DNA of 64,000 nucleotides from Psychrobacillus sp. FSL H8-0483. Lineage in GTDB: Bacteria > Bacillota > Bacilli > Bacillales_A > Planococcaceae. Within the stretch, counting starts at the first letter, position 1. Each line of letters opens with the position of its first letter. The stretch spans positions 3,789,001-3,853,000 of the forward strand of contig NZ_CP152052.1 in NCBI RefSeq assembly GCF_038637725.1, in the 5' to 3' direction. Positions 26,200-34,804 of this stretch are shown one piece after another. The position numbers were made by a program, and so were the translations under genes. The notes below the pieces were generated by a model. That model did no database searches, was not told the DNA's origin, and saw only the letters and a program-made list of their open reading frames with translations.

Positions 26200-28597
26200 T
26201 ATCTGCATCCTCCTTTTTGGCCCTTAACTTTATCATAGTATATACACCCAATCCCGCTATAAAAAGAACGACCACTTCAAGCATCGTATCAAATCCACGG
26301 AAATCTCCTAAGATCGCATTGACGATATTCGCACCGCCAGCTAATTTATACGCATCTTCAAAATACACGGAAATAGAATCGAATTGATCGTAGTTTAATA
26401 CCGATAGTGCAACTAACACAACAACCAATCCAACCCCTACTGAAACAACTGCATTGGTCATTTTTGTTTTAGTAGAGACTTTCTCTTTCTTCCAATCAGG
26501 CAGATGTGAAAAGGCTAAAAGAAATAAAGCGGTAGTCACCGATTCTACAACTAATTGTGTCAGTGCCAAATCAGGTGCTCGGAAGATAACGAAGAAGACT
26601 GCGATAGAATATCCTAAAACTCCATTTAACAATGTTGCGGTCATGCGTGATTTGGCAAAGAGCATGGCTACCCCTGCAATCGCCATAACACCAACTAAAA
26701 TGACTTCATATACTCGAATGGATGCATTCGTAGATGGGTCAAAAGAAAATGCCCCCGAGTAAAAAAAGAAGCCCCCAACAGTTAAAATAAAGAAAGCATA
26801 AATATATACTAAGTAGTCTCTTAAGAGACCTGTCATATAGCCGTTTGTTACAATTGTAGATTGCTTTTCAGCAAAAGATAATAAATTATTATAATAGGCA
26901 TTAAACGTGTATTTGGAAGATAGTAAACCATAAATCGGCTTCCACTTCTTGAGCAAATTAAACAAAATAAATCCAATTAAAATAACTCCAACTGTCATAA
27001 GCAACTCTATATTAAGGCCATGCCACGCAGAGATGGAAGGTGTGAGGTTTGCTGGATTTCCAAAGGTAGGATAAATACTTGCCATTGCCGGTTGAAGTAT
27101 ATACGCTCCCAAAAGGTTTGGGAAGAAGAAAATACCTACCACAAACGCAGCTAAAATCATGGGAGCAATCAACATACCAATCGGTGCTTCATGAATAGGT
27201 TTGTCCAATTTTTCAGGCTGGGCAGGTCCCAGAAATGTTTTGAAGATAATAATCATACAGTAAACGAACGTAAACACACTCGCTACCCATGCAACGACAG
27301 GAAAAATGATACCGATTGATTGCACTGAAAATACATCTGCCTTCATTATTTGAACAGTGGCTGTAAAAAACATTTCCTTACTTAAAAAACCATTAAACGG
27401 TGGCAATCCTGCCATTGATAAACTTCCAATAACCGCTACAGTAAACGTAAATGGCATGAAAGCCATTAAACCGCCTAATCTTCTAATATCACGTGTACCT
27501 AGCTCATGATCGACAATCCCTACGACCATAAATAAAGCACCTTTAAATGTGGAATGATTAATTAAATGGAACAATGCTGCAAAAGTAGCTTGCGTATACA
27601 AAATAGAATTGTTTGAGTATCCAAACTGCAACGCAATCGAACCTAACCCAAGTAAACTCATAATAAGACCCAACTGACTGACAGTAGAGTAAGCTAATAA
27701 TGCCTTCAGGTCTGTTTGCCGAACTGCATTAAAAGATCCCCAGAATAATGTAATCATTCCTACTCCACTTACTGTCCAGAACCAGATTTGATCTCCACCA
27801 AAAACAGGTGTAAAGCGAGCAACCAAATATATACCAGCTTTCACCATCGTTGCAGAATGCAAGTATGCACTTACTGGAGTCGGTGCTTCCATTGCATCTG
27901 GCAGCCAAATATGGAAAGGAAACTGTGCAGATTTTGTAAATGCCCCTAGTAATACTAAAATCATTGCTGGGATAAATAAGGAATGCTCTGTAAAATTCCC
28001 GATAGTAGCTACAATTTCCCGAATACTAAAGGAACCAGTTATCATATGGAGCATAATAAAACCAACAAGCATGGCAATTCCACCACTTACCGTAATTAGC
28101 ATAGCTTTTTGAGCACCTTGTCTAGAACCTTTACGGTGATGCCAGAAGGCAATTAATAAGAAAGAAGAAACGCTTGTTAATTCCCAAAAAACATATAAGA
28201 CCATTAGATTATCCGAAAAAACGACACCTAACATCGCACCCATAAATAATAATAAATAGCAGTAAAAGTGTTGTAGAGATTCTTTAGTGGAAAGGTAAAA
28301 AATGGAATATAAAATTACTAAACTACCTACACCAGTAATGAGTAATCCTAATATCATACTTAAACCGTCTAAATAAGTAGTGAAGTTAATATCTAATGCG
28401 GGAATCCATTTATATGTATGGACAAATGTTTTACCACTTGCTATCGAGGGAATTAGCCTAGCAAGTATGATAAACAACGTAATGGGTACTAGCATAACAA
28501 ACCAACCAATATGGAAGAATTTGAATCGCCTATAGATGAGTGGTACGAGTGCAGCTATTATAAATGGGATAATAATAGCGAAAGTAACTGAAAACAA
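26189..28597 (-). CDS. mrpA: Mrp Na+/H+ antiporter subunit A
   Basis: The 802-residue protein is the largest Mrp subunit (NuoL-like N-terminal region plus a C-terminal extension with MrpB-like helices). Motifs include FWELTSVSSFLLIAFW, HIWLPDAMEAPTPVSAYLHSATMVKAG (shortened here in quotation elsewhere) with the conserved Glu and Lys, and GLPPFNGFLSKE. Mrp exports Na+ against H+ and supports alkali and salt tolerance. The start is placed at TTG 28597, seven bases after GGAGG; the longer frame would begin before the site. It leads a tight seven-gene operon. Confidence 0.94.
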   Translation of the reverse strand: MFSVTFAIIIPFIIAALVPLIYRRFKFFHIGWFVMLVPITLFIILARLIPSIASGKTFVHTYKWIPALDINFTTYLDGLSMILGLLITGVGSLVILYSIFYLSTKESLQHFYCYLLLFMGAMLGVVFSDNLMVLYVFWELTSVSSFLLIAFWHHRKGSRQGAQKAMLITVSGGIAMLVGFIMLHMITGSFSIREIVATIGNFTEHSLFIPAMILVLLGAFTKSAQFPFHIWLPDAMEAPTPVSAYLHSATMVKAGIYLVARFTPVFGGDQIWFWTVSGVGMITLFWGSFNAVRQTDLKALLAYSTVSQLGLIMSLLGLGSIALQFGYSNNSILYTQATFAALFHLINHSTFKGALFMVVGIVDHELGTRDIRRLGGLMAFMPFTFTVAVIGSLSMAGLPPFNGFLSKEMFFTATVQIMKADVFSVQSIGIIFPVVAWVASVFTFVYCMIIIFKTFLGPAQPEKLDKPIHEAPIGMLIAPMILAAFVVGIFFFPNLLGAYILQPAMASIYPTFGNPANLTPSISAWHGLNIELLMTVGVILIGFILFNLLKKWKPIYGLLSSKYTFNAYYNNLLSFAEKQSTIVTNGYMTGLLRDYLVYIYAFFILTVGGFFFYSGAFSFDPSTNASIRVYEVILVGVMAIAGVAMLFAKSRMTATLLNGVLGYSIAVFFVIFRAPDLALTQLVVESVTTALFLLAFSHLPDWKKEKVSTKTKMTNAVVSVGVGLVVVLVALSVLNYDQFDSISVYFEDAYKLAGGANIVNAILGDFRGFDTMLEVVVLFIAGLGVYTMIKLRAKKEDADIEN

Positions 28598-28941
28598 ATT
28601 GTAACCTCCTATTTCCAAAACGTATTCTATGAAATTTCAGTTTTGAAAGAATTATTTCATTTGAACGGGACACTTGACTATCCCAATAACTAGTAGCATA
28701 ATAGGATTCCATATGGGGTCCTGATGTAGTTCAGAAGATTTAGGGGTCTTTTACATTGTTTAATTACAAGGAAGTGCTTTTATGCTTCTCATTTGTAATG
28801 TATAAATGCACGTATATTCGTAGTAAATTATACACTAAATAACGATATACTGCACTTTTAGTGATTTATAACTAACTATTCGCAATGATTTCAACACGTT
28901 TATAGAATAGATGAAACTAATAAAAAGAGGTGTAGACAACC
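28598..28941. other. Divergent intergenic region between mrpA and the USP gene
   Basis: This gap of about 340 bp must hold both promoters. It is A/T-rich, with a weak GGGACA...TATCCC dyad (28667-28684). I see no clear riboswitch, terminator or small frame. Confidence 0.4.
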
Positions 28942-29625
28942 GTGAAACACGCTAAAGGTAGAATGGATGAAAGTATACTTGTCTGCGTATACTATGGACC
29001 TAATGGAGAGCGACTGATAAAAAGAGGACATAAAATGGCAAGTATGTTGGATTGTCCACTTTACATTTTAACAGTTGATCCACTTCCATTTGATGCATTC
29101 AATGCCGAAAAATCTGGTTATATTGAACAATGGAAAACATTATCGGAGGAATTGGAAGTAGAAGAGTTTATCATTCGTGATAACGAAAAACGTCCTTCTC
29201 CAAAGGTAATTAAGGAAGTTGCGCACCAATTAAATATTACGCAAATCATTATTGGACAAACCGCCCAAAGTAGATGGGAAGAAATTACAAAAGGTTCTTT
29301 TATGAATGTTTTATTAAAAGAAATCCCATTTGTGGACTTCCATGTTGTTTCTGTTGAAAGATCCGTCAAGGCTGAAGAAGATGGCATTTTTGAAAAAGGG
29401 GTCCGCGCTTACCTAGTACCAGATGAAGACTCTTATAAAGTTTCTTTTACTTGTGCCAAAAATATGTGCCAAGAAGGCATTTTCTTTAAAGAAATTGGAA
29501 CAGATTTCGACAATGGAATCTTTAAATTTATGCATAACAACAAAATGCAACAAGTCCATATCCAAGATAATTTAGTAACGGATCCCTCACAAGTTCCAGA
29601 TGACTGTAGCTTAAAAATTCGATAA
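28942..29625 (+). CDS. Stand-alone KdpD-type universal stress protein
   Basis: The first 140 or so residues follow the USP domain found inside KdpD potassium sensor kinases: SILVCVYYGPNGERLIKRGHK at the start and IIIGQTAQSRWEEITKGSFMN at the end of the nucleotide-binding loop, then VDFHVVSV. No histidine kinase domain follows; instead there are about 85 residues of unknown type. In Staphylococcus the KdpD USP domain binds cyclic di-AMP. The start is GTG or ATG after AAGAGGTG. The gene diverges from the mrp operon, so a link to cation homeostasis is plausible but unproven. Confidence 0.75.
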   Translation: MKHAKGRMDESILVCVYYGPNGERLIKRGHKMASMLDCPLYILTVDPLPFDAFNAEKSGYIEQWKTLSEELEVEEFIIRDNEKRPSPKVIKEVAHQLNITQIIIGQTAQSRWEEITKGSFMNVLLKEIPFVDFHVVSVERSVKAEEDGIFEKGVRAYLVPDEDSYKVSFTCAKNMCQEGIFFKEIGTDFDNGIFKFMHNNKMQQVHIQDNLVTDPSQVPDDCSLKIR

Positions 29626-29633
29626 CATACTTA

Positions 29634-29668
29634 AAAGGAAACTCTTAGAGTAGAGTCTCCTTTTTTTA
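29634..29668 (+). terminator. Terminator of the USP gene
   Basis: AAGGAAACTCT pairs with AGAGTCTCCTT (one mismatch), followed by seven T. Confidence 0.8.
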
Positions 29669-29689
29669 TTTAAAAGGTAACTAAAGAAA

Positions 29690-29917
29690 TATATATTTTC
29701 TACGGAATAAAGTTTAATTGATTTCCGTTATAGGTGGACGCTTTCCGCGGGGTGAGCGATAAGCCATCACCACAGCTCATGCGTCGTTTGTGATGTCTTA
29801 TCTGTCTCACAGAAGAACAAAGGCTAAGAGCGCCACATCGTGTGGCAACGCCTTCGTGACCAACATCCTGTTGGCCTCCTCTGGAGTCGCCACCTGCCGC
29901 TTCCATCACACCCTATT
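29690..29917. repeat. Intergenic hairpin-rich repeat element
   Basis: It contains GCTTTCCGCGGGGTGAGCG, two adjacent perfect hairpins (GCCACA-TCG-TGTGGC and CCAACA-TCC-TGTTGG) and CTCTGGAGTCGCCACC. Related modules occur at 31202-31440, 37836-38025 and 38586-38750, and a deleted inverted relative lies at 55985-56075. The 69-codon frame inside it is not a gene. Confidence 0.7.
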
Positions 29918-29962
29918 TATTAATAATACTTTCTTCTCTTTCCATGCAAGTTACTCGCTTCA

Positions 29963-31174
29963 TTAACCTTGAACCGTATTTCTTCTATCCTTCGGCAAAG
30001 CAATTGCCACTAGCCCTAAAATCGGTAATGTGGAAACGATAATCATTGTTGTGTAAACACCTAAGTGATCCATGAAAATTCCGATCAACACTGCGCCTAT
30101 TGCCCCCATACCAAATGCTAGTCCAACTGTTAGTCCAGCCATTGTCCCAATTTTACTTGGGACCAGTTCCTGTGCGTAAACTACTGTCACCGAAAAGCTT
30201 AGCATAATGAAAAATCCAATGAAAATTAGCAGTAATATGACTGCCCAAACTGGAACATACGGTAAGACTAAACATAAAGGTATTGGTACAGCTGTAGAAA
30301 GTAAAATGACATTTCTTCTGCCTAGTCGATCTGCCATCGGGCCTCCAAAAAGTGTTCCCACTGCTCCTAATGCAAGAAAGATAAATATAAATAATTGCCC
30401 TTTTCTTATCGTAAAATCATAATTCTCAATCAAATGAAAAACATAAAAATTAGTCATGTTCGTTACATAAAAGGATCTAACAAAAATAATGATCATTAAC
30501 AGGATCAATGCAATGCCTATTTGTTTTTTCGATAAAGACGGTAACGAAGATAGAAGTGCTTTTTTCTTTTTCGATACACTTTCTTCTAACTGTTTCTTAT
30601 ACCAAGCAGAAATTTTTGATAACATAAAAATTCCTACTGCTGCGACCAATAAGAAGAGTGCAGCTCCTTTTTGACCAAGGGGTGCAAGAATAAATGCACC
30701 AATAAGGGGTGCAAGTGCTTGCCCAGAATTCCCTCCCACCTGATAAATTGATTGTGAAAGCCCTCTTTTTGATCCAGCTGCCATAAAAGAAACACGTGAT
30801 CCTTCTGGATGAAAAACTGCTGAACCGAGCCCTAAAAAAATCACAGACACAAGAATCATCCAATATTCTGGTGCAAATGCTAAGCCTGCCATTCCAATAA
30901 AAGAACTACTCATCCCTAGAGGAAGTGCATAGGGCATCGGCTTTTTATCACTAATAAACCCTATAACCGGCTGTAAAAGTGAGGCAACCATATTTAATGT
31001 AAACGAAATTAACCCTAGTTGTGTAAAATTTAAACCAATTTCATCTGCCAATATCGGAAACATTGCCGGAATCACTGCTTGTAAGGAATCATTAAACAAA
31101 TGGCAAATTCCAATTGCGAACATTATTGGATATACCGGATTCCCCAACTTATGTGAGGTATTGACTGTAGACAT
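29963..31174 (-). CDS. MFS transporter, Fsr (fosmidomycin resistance)-like
   Basis: The 403-residue protein has 12 membrane helices and strong Fsr-type motifs: HLFNDSLQAVIPAMFPIL near the start, LLQPVIGFISDKKPMPYALP, GSAVFHPEGSRVSFMAAG, and QSIYQVGGNSGQALAPL. These are the segments shared with E. coli Fsr, which exports fosmidomycin. The native substrate is unknown. The ATG has a weak GTGAAG site. It is a single gene flanked on both sides by repeat elements. Confidence 0.87.
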   Translation of the reverse strand: MSTVNTSHKLGNPVYPIMFAIGICHLFNDSLQAVIPAMFPILADEIGLNFTQLGLISFTLNMVASLLQPVIGFISDKKPMPYALPLGMSSSFIGMAGLAFAPEYWMILVSVIFLGLGSAVFHPEGSRVSFMAAGSKRGLSQSIYQVGGNSGQALAPLIGAFILAPLGQKGAALFLLVAAVGIFMLSKISAWYKKQLEESVSKKKKALLSSLPSLSKKQIGIALILLMIIIFVRSFYVTNMTNFYVFHLIENYDFTIRKGQLFIFIFLALGAVGTLFGGPMADRLGRRNVILLSTAVPIPLCLVLPYVPVWAVILLLIFIGFFIMLSFSVTVVYAQELVPSKIGTMAGLTVGLAFGMGAIGAVLIGIFMDHLGVYTTMIIVSTLPILGLVAIALPKDRRNTVQG

Positions 31175-31201
31175 ATCTTCACATTCTTTCTTTTTATTTG
31201 G

Positions 31202-31440
31202 TGTAAAACGATCATGTTGTCACCTGCCGAAAATCCGCTCGCTTTCCGCGAACGAACTGCCATGCCTCCTCTGAGCAACAGGATGTTGGTCACGAATCCG
31301 TTGCCACACGGATATGGCGATTTTAGGATTTGTTCCTATTAACTCGTTGCGGTCTCTTGGCAGCCCGTTTTTCCGCAGGAGTCTCGCGGATTCACGTCAC
31401 ACAAAATATTCTTCAAAAAAACAACAGCCTAATTTAAATG
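31202..31440 (-). repeat. Intergenic repeat element, larger relative of the 118-bp MITE
   Basis: Read on the minus strand it starts AAATTAGGCTGTTGTTTTT and ends ACAACATGATCGTTTTA, matching both ends of 14506-14623. Between them are GAGACTCCTGCGGAAA and the twin hairpins (GCCATA/TGTGGC type and CAACA-TCC-TGTTG) also seen at 29690-29917. It thus links the two repeat groups. Confidence 0.7.
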
Positions 31441-31563
31441 AGTCATTTATTTAAATATTAAAATAAATATTATAATCTTAGTATAACGCAAAGTTCGACA
31501 TATTTTTTAAAAAGAAAATCACCAATAAAAAAGAATAGTTACAGTCTTCTAGGAGACAATAGG

Positions 31564-32301
31564 ATGAAGATGTTTTATAAAAGGAGTATTGATCGTAATA
31601 TGGGTTTCGAAGTGAATTTTTGGGAAATGATTTTAAGAACAACTATTTCATTTGCCGTATTACTATTTTTGGCTCGTCTGTTGGGCAAAAAACAGCTAAG
31701 TCAACTTACATTCTTCCATTACATTACGGGCATAACAATCGGATCCATAGCTTCTGAAATTGCCTCCCAAAAGGAAACTCCTTTTATCGACGGCCTCATC
31801 TCACTTATTTGGTGGACCATTCTAACAATTCTTATGAGCTGGATTTCTTTGAAATCTTCTAGAGCACGAGTCTTCTTAGACGATGAACCGACAATTCTTA
31901 TTAAAGATGGCAAACTATCTATAAAATCTTTAAAATCAACTCGCATGCATATGGATGATTTACTGATGATGCTGAGAGAACAATCTATTTTCTCCATTCA
32001 AGATGTCTATTATGCAGTCCTTGAAACAAATGGCGAGTTAAGCGTCTTTAAAAAGACTAATCAACAAGAAGCCACAAAGCAGGACGTAAAAGCCGATGTT
32101 TCTCTGCCAGTTTATATGCCTTCTGAAATCATTTCTGACGGGAAAATTGTTCAGAAGAACTTACTAGAACTTGATTTAGATGAAGAATGGGTAATGAAAA
32201 AGTTACGGAAACAGGGGATTGATTCCGTTGAAGATGTATTTTACGCTCAGCTGCAAACAAATGGCTCCCTGTATATTAACTTAAGAAAAGAAATCGAATA
32301 A
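31564..32301 (+). CDS. DUF421 membrane protein (YetF-like)
   Basis: The 245-residue protein has three membrane helices in the first 110 residues (with FLARLLGKKQLSQLTFFHYITGI, the DUF421 signature) followed by two cytoplasmic half-domains. The half-domains carry the duplicated motif SIQDVYYAVLETNGELSVF and SVEDVFYAQLQTNGSLYIN, as in YetF/YdfS/YrbG proteins. Some relatives accompany spore lipid or envelope genes; biochemical function is unknown. The ATG has AGGAG 8 nt upstream. It is monocistronic, ending at a repeat element. Confidence 0.88.
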   Translation: MKMFYKRSIDRNMGFEVNFWEMILRTTISFAVLLFLARLLGKKQLSQLTFFHYITGITIGSIASEIASQKETPFIDGLISLIWWTILTILMSWISLKSSRARVFLDDEPTILIKDGKLSIKSLKSTRMHMDDLLMMLREQSIFSIQDVYYAVLETNGELSVFKKTNQQEATKQDVKADVSLPVYMPSEIISDGKIVQKNLLELDLDEEWVMKKLRKQGIDSVEDVFYAQLQTNGSLYINLRKEIE

Positions 32302-32303
32302 AA

Positions 32304-32624
32304 GGGGCTGTCCAATAAGCCCATAAATTGAAGCAGGTGTAGAAAAACGAGTCTTTTTCTACACCTGTTTTTTGTATACTTTTTATAAAACTACTATTTT
32401 TTGTAGGCAATTGATTGTAGTGGAAGACGGCGACTCCAGCGGGAATAGCAGTTGTTTTCTGCACCGAAAGCGAAGCGGCAGGTGCATGAGCTGAAGGCCC
32501 CGCAGGAGCGAAAGCGACGAGGAGACTGAAGCCATGCCCGCGGAAAGCGTCCGTCTGGAAAGGTAATCAATACATTGGAAAAGGGACCATCTCTCAGTCA
32601 CTATATGACTTTAAGATCAGCCCC
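32304..32624 (+). repeat. MITE-like element, 321 bp, core in orientation 1
   Basis: Ends GGGGCTG and CAGCCCC form terminal inverted repeats. The left arm (32304-32390) contains a GTGTAGAAAAA/TTTTTCTACAC hairpin, the core is 32391-32594, and the right arm is 32595-32624. Compared with the copy at 60935-61214, both arms match as reverse complements while the core matches directly, so the core is inverted relative to the arms. The 72-codon frame inside is not a gene. It may also act as terminator for DUF421. Confidence 0.8.
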
Positions 32625-32659
32625 TTTTTTTATTTCATTTATCTATCTAAATGAACCCA

Positions 32660-34315
32660 TCAGCTCCCTACTGTTTGCTCTATAGATTGATTTATCTGCT
32701 CTATGTCTACCTCTTTCACTTGATCATTACTCACCTTATATTTTTCTTTTAATGACAGAATTCTTTCTACACTTGTATTTATTCTTTCCTCTGTTATTTC
32801 ACCAGACTTTACCGCTTGGAGAATTGATTCGATAGCTCGCTTCACATTTGTGTACTCATGTGCTATTAACACAATATCATTCCCAGCCTTTACCGCTTCA
32901 ACCGTTGCTTGACCAATTTCATAGTTTTCTATTATTGCATTCATCGTCATATCATCTGTCATGACAACTCCATCGAACTGTAGCTGTTCTCTCAAGATGC
33001 CTGAAATAATTTCATGAGACAGAGAAGATGGAAAGTTAGGATCAATCTTCGGCAATAGAATATGAGCAATCATAACGACATCTGCACTATCTGCAATTGC
33101 ATTTTTAAACGGAATTAATTCCAATGCATTTAAATCTTCTATACTTTTTTGAATAACTGGAAGTTCTAGATGGGAATCTACTCCGGTATCACCATGCCCA
33201 GGAAAATGTTTCACAACTGAAATAACATTTTGACTCTGTATTCCTTGCATCGTCTGAATACCAAGTTTACTTACAATTCCTGCATTGTTTCCGAAAGACC
33301 GATCTCCAATAACCGGATTGTTTGAATTGCTATTCACATCAAGTACAGGTGCAAAATTAATATTAAGACCAAAGGCATTTAATTCTTGTCCCAATAGATT
33401 TCCTATTCTATAGGATAAAGCCTCGTTGTTTTGTTCTCCTATTTCTCGATTTGTTGGTAGACTAGTTAATTTGGGTAATCTGGAAACTCTGCCCCCTTCT
33501 TGATCTACACCTAATAGCAACGGAATTTTATTGTCACTACTTTCTGCTTTTATCGAGTTTATTAATGTAACGGCTTGGTTCACATCTTGTAAATTATCTT
33601 TAAAAAAGATTAGCCCCCCTACTTTATCACTTGACACTAGTTTCTTAGTTTCCTTTGATAAGCTAGTTCCTGTGATTCCTGCAAAAATCATTTGGCCAAT
33701 CTTTTCTTCCAAGCTCATCTCAGTAATAATCTGATTTTCTTCTTTTCTAGCTACCTCAAGTTTGGTGTAAATGGATACATGATCGACCGCTGGGTTTGGT
33801 TCATTCTCTGTTGGTTTTGGTAAGATCCACTTTAGTTGATAAATAGGTGTAACCTCATACAAGAGGATTGTTTGATTGACCTCCTCGTCTTGATAAACAC
33901 GCATTTCATCAGGTTCTCCACCAATTTCTTTAATATCCTCCAACCGAATCTGCTGGATAGGCATGGAATTGGAACGAATATCAAAAACCGCTCCGGAACG
34001 ATGACCAATTGACGCGTTTTTAGAAAAATAAGTATCGTAAAAGTTCTTGGAATTCTCGCTTTTTCTATCGGGGTTGCCCCATAATTCGTGAATTTGTTCC
34101 ATATCTGTTTCTCCCACAATAAACGGGATATCCAATACTTTCCCTTTTTTTGCATCCTCAAAAATGAGTTGCACTAGAGATTCCACTTCTGCAGGCTGTT
34201 TTACTTCTATGGATGTTTCCACTCTTTCTCCCACTTCATTTTGCATCTCTAAATACACTTCCACTATTCCTAGAACTAAAAAGATAAAGAGAAATACCCC
34301 TACTTTTTTTATCAT
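32660..34315 (-). CDS. DUF4309-NagZ fusion: family GH3 beta-N-acetylhexosaminidase
   Basis: The 551-residue protein has an N-terminal membrane anchor or signal (about 5-22), a DUF4309 (YjgB-like) domain (about 45-165), and a GH3 NagZ domain (about 200-530). The GH3 part shows GVDQEGGRV (269-277), the His/Asp loop KHFPGHGDTGVDSH (369-382), and the nucleophile Asp in VMTDDM (454). NagZ releases GlcNAc from cell-wall fragments and in Bacillus acts outside the membrane. The start ATG has GGAGG 7 nt upstream. The added DUF4309 domain is unusual. Confidence 0.88.
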   Translation of the reverse strand: MIKKVGVFLFIFLVLGIVEVYLEMQNEVGERVETSIEVKQPAEVESLVQLIFEDAKKGKVLDIPFIVGETDMEQIHELWGNPDRKSENSKNFYDTYFSKNASIGHRSGAVFDIRSNSMPIQQIRLEDIKEIGGEPDEMRVYQDEEVNQTILLYEVTPIYQLKWILPKPTENEPNPAVDHVSIYTKLEVARKEENQIITEMSLEEKIGQMIFAGITGTSLSKETKKLVSSDKVGGLIFFKDNLQDVNQAVTLINSIKAESSDNKIPLLLGVDQEGGRVSRLPKLTSLPTNREIGEQNNEALSYRIGNLLGQELNAFGLNINFAPVLDVNSNSNNPVIGDRSFGNNAGIVSKLGIQTMQGIQSQNVISVVKHFPGHGDTGVDSHLELPVIQKSIEDLNALELIPFKNAIADSADVVMIAHILLPKIDPNFPSSLSHEIISGILREQLQFDGVVMTDDMTMNAIIENYEIGQATVEAVKAGNDIVLIAHEYTNVKRAIESILQAVKSGEITEERINTSVERILSLKEKYKVSNDQVKEVDIEQINQSIEQTVGS

Positions 34316-34407
34316 ATAAGAGCCTCCGGACTATTGATAATACTTATTTTCTATTTCCATAAGTATGACCGTTATTCCTTTATTTTAAATTAAGGTATAC
34401 AAATTAT

Positions 34408-34432
34408 ACTTGATATATTTTTTATATTAAGT
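34408..34432. promoter_or_regulatory. Candidate HxlR operator and promoter of the DsbA operon
   Basis: ACTTGATATA-TTTTT-TATATTAAGT is an inverted repeat with one mismatch in ten. TTGATA (34410-34415) with TATTCT 17 bp later could form the promoter around it. It lies 33 bp before the HxlR gene and could be autoregulatory. Confidence 0.5.
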
Positions 34433-34464
34433 TATTCTATAATTAGAAACGGGGGATAAATACG

Positions 34465-34785
34465 ATGAAGATTTGTCCATATTTAGAATCATCATTTCAA
34501 ATACTTGGAAGACGTTGGAACGGGTTAATCGTTCATTACCTATCGAACTGCCCAGATTATACAGCAAATTTTTCGGCCATGAAAAAGGATTTAACCGATA
34601 TTACACCTCGTGCTTTATCCCTAAAGTTGACTGAACTTGCCGAGCACGGTCTAGTGGAGAAAAAAATGACAGTAGAAGCTTCTGTCAACATCTCCTATCA
34701 CTTAACCGGTGCAGGACAGGAACTTGCAGAAGCACTTAAGCCTGTACACGCTTGGGCAAAACAACATATTACTTTAGAAAATTAA
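34465..34785 (+). CDS. HxlR-family (DUF24) transcriptional regulator
   Basis: The 106-residue winged-helix protein has Cys4 in MKICPYLES and the HxlR core FQILGRRWNGLIVHYL, followed by FSAMKKDLTDITPRALSLKL and a wing. The N-terminal Cys position is that of redox-sensing DUF24 repressors such as YodB, CatR and HypR. A second Cys is at 29. The ATG has AACGGGGG upstream. It is 19 bp before a DsbA-family gene, so it probably controls that operon in response to thiol stress. Confidence 0.88.
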   Translation: MKICPYLESSFQILGRRWNGLIVHYLSNCPDYTANFSAMKKDLTDITPRALSLKLTELAEHGLVEKKMTVEASVNISYHLTGAGQELAEALKPVHAWAKQHITLEN

Positions 34786-34804
34786 AGAAAAGAGGATAAA
34801 GGAT

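Noticed and set aside
26454-26762. 102-codon plus-strand frame inside mrpA
   Set aside because: It is antisense to a well-conserved coding region and has no ribosome site.
28598-28941. Na+ riboswitch upstream of mrpA
   Set aside because: I could not recognise the conserved core and saw only a weak dyad. A covariance-model scan would be decisive.
29700-29909. Open frame of 69 codons in the 29.7-kb repeat
   Set aside because: It runs through hairpin repeats and has no start context.
32383-32601. Open frame of 72 codons on the minus strand inside the MITE-like element (also a 61-codon one at 60961-61146)
   Set aside because: Both are by-products of the G/C-rich repeat core and lack ribosome sites.
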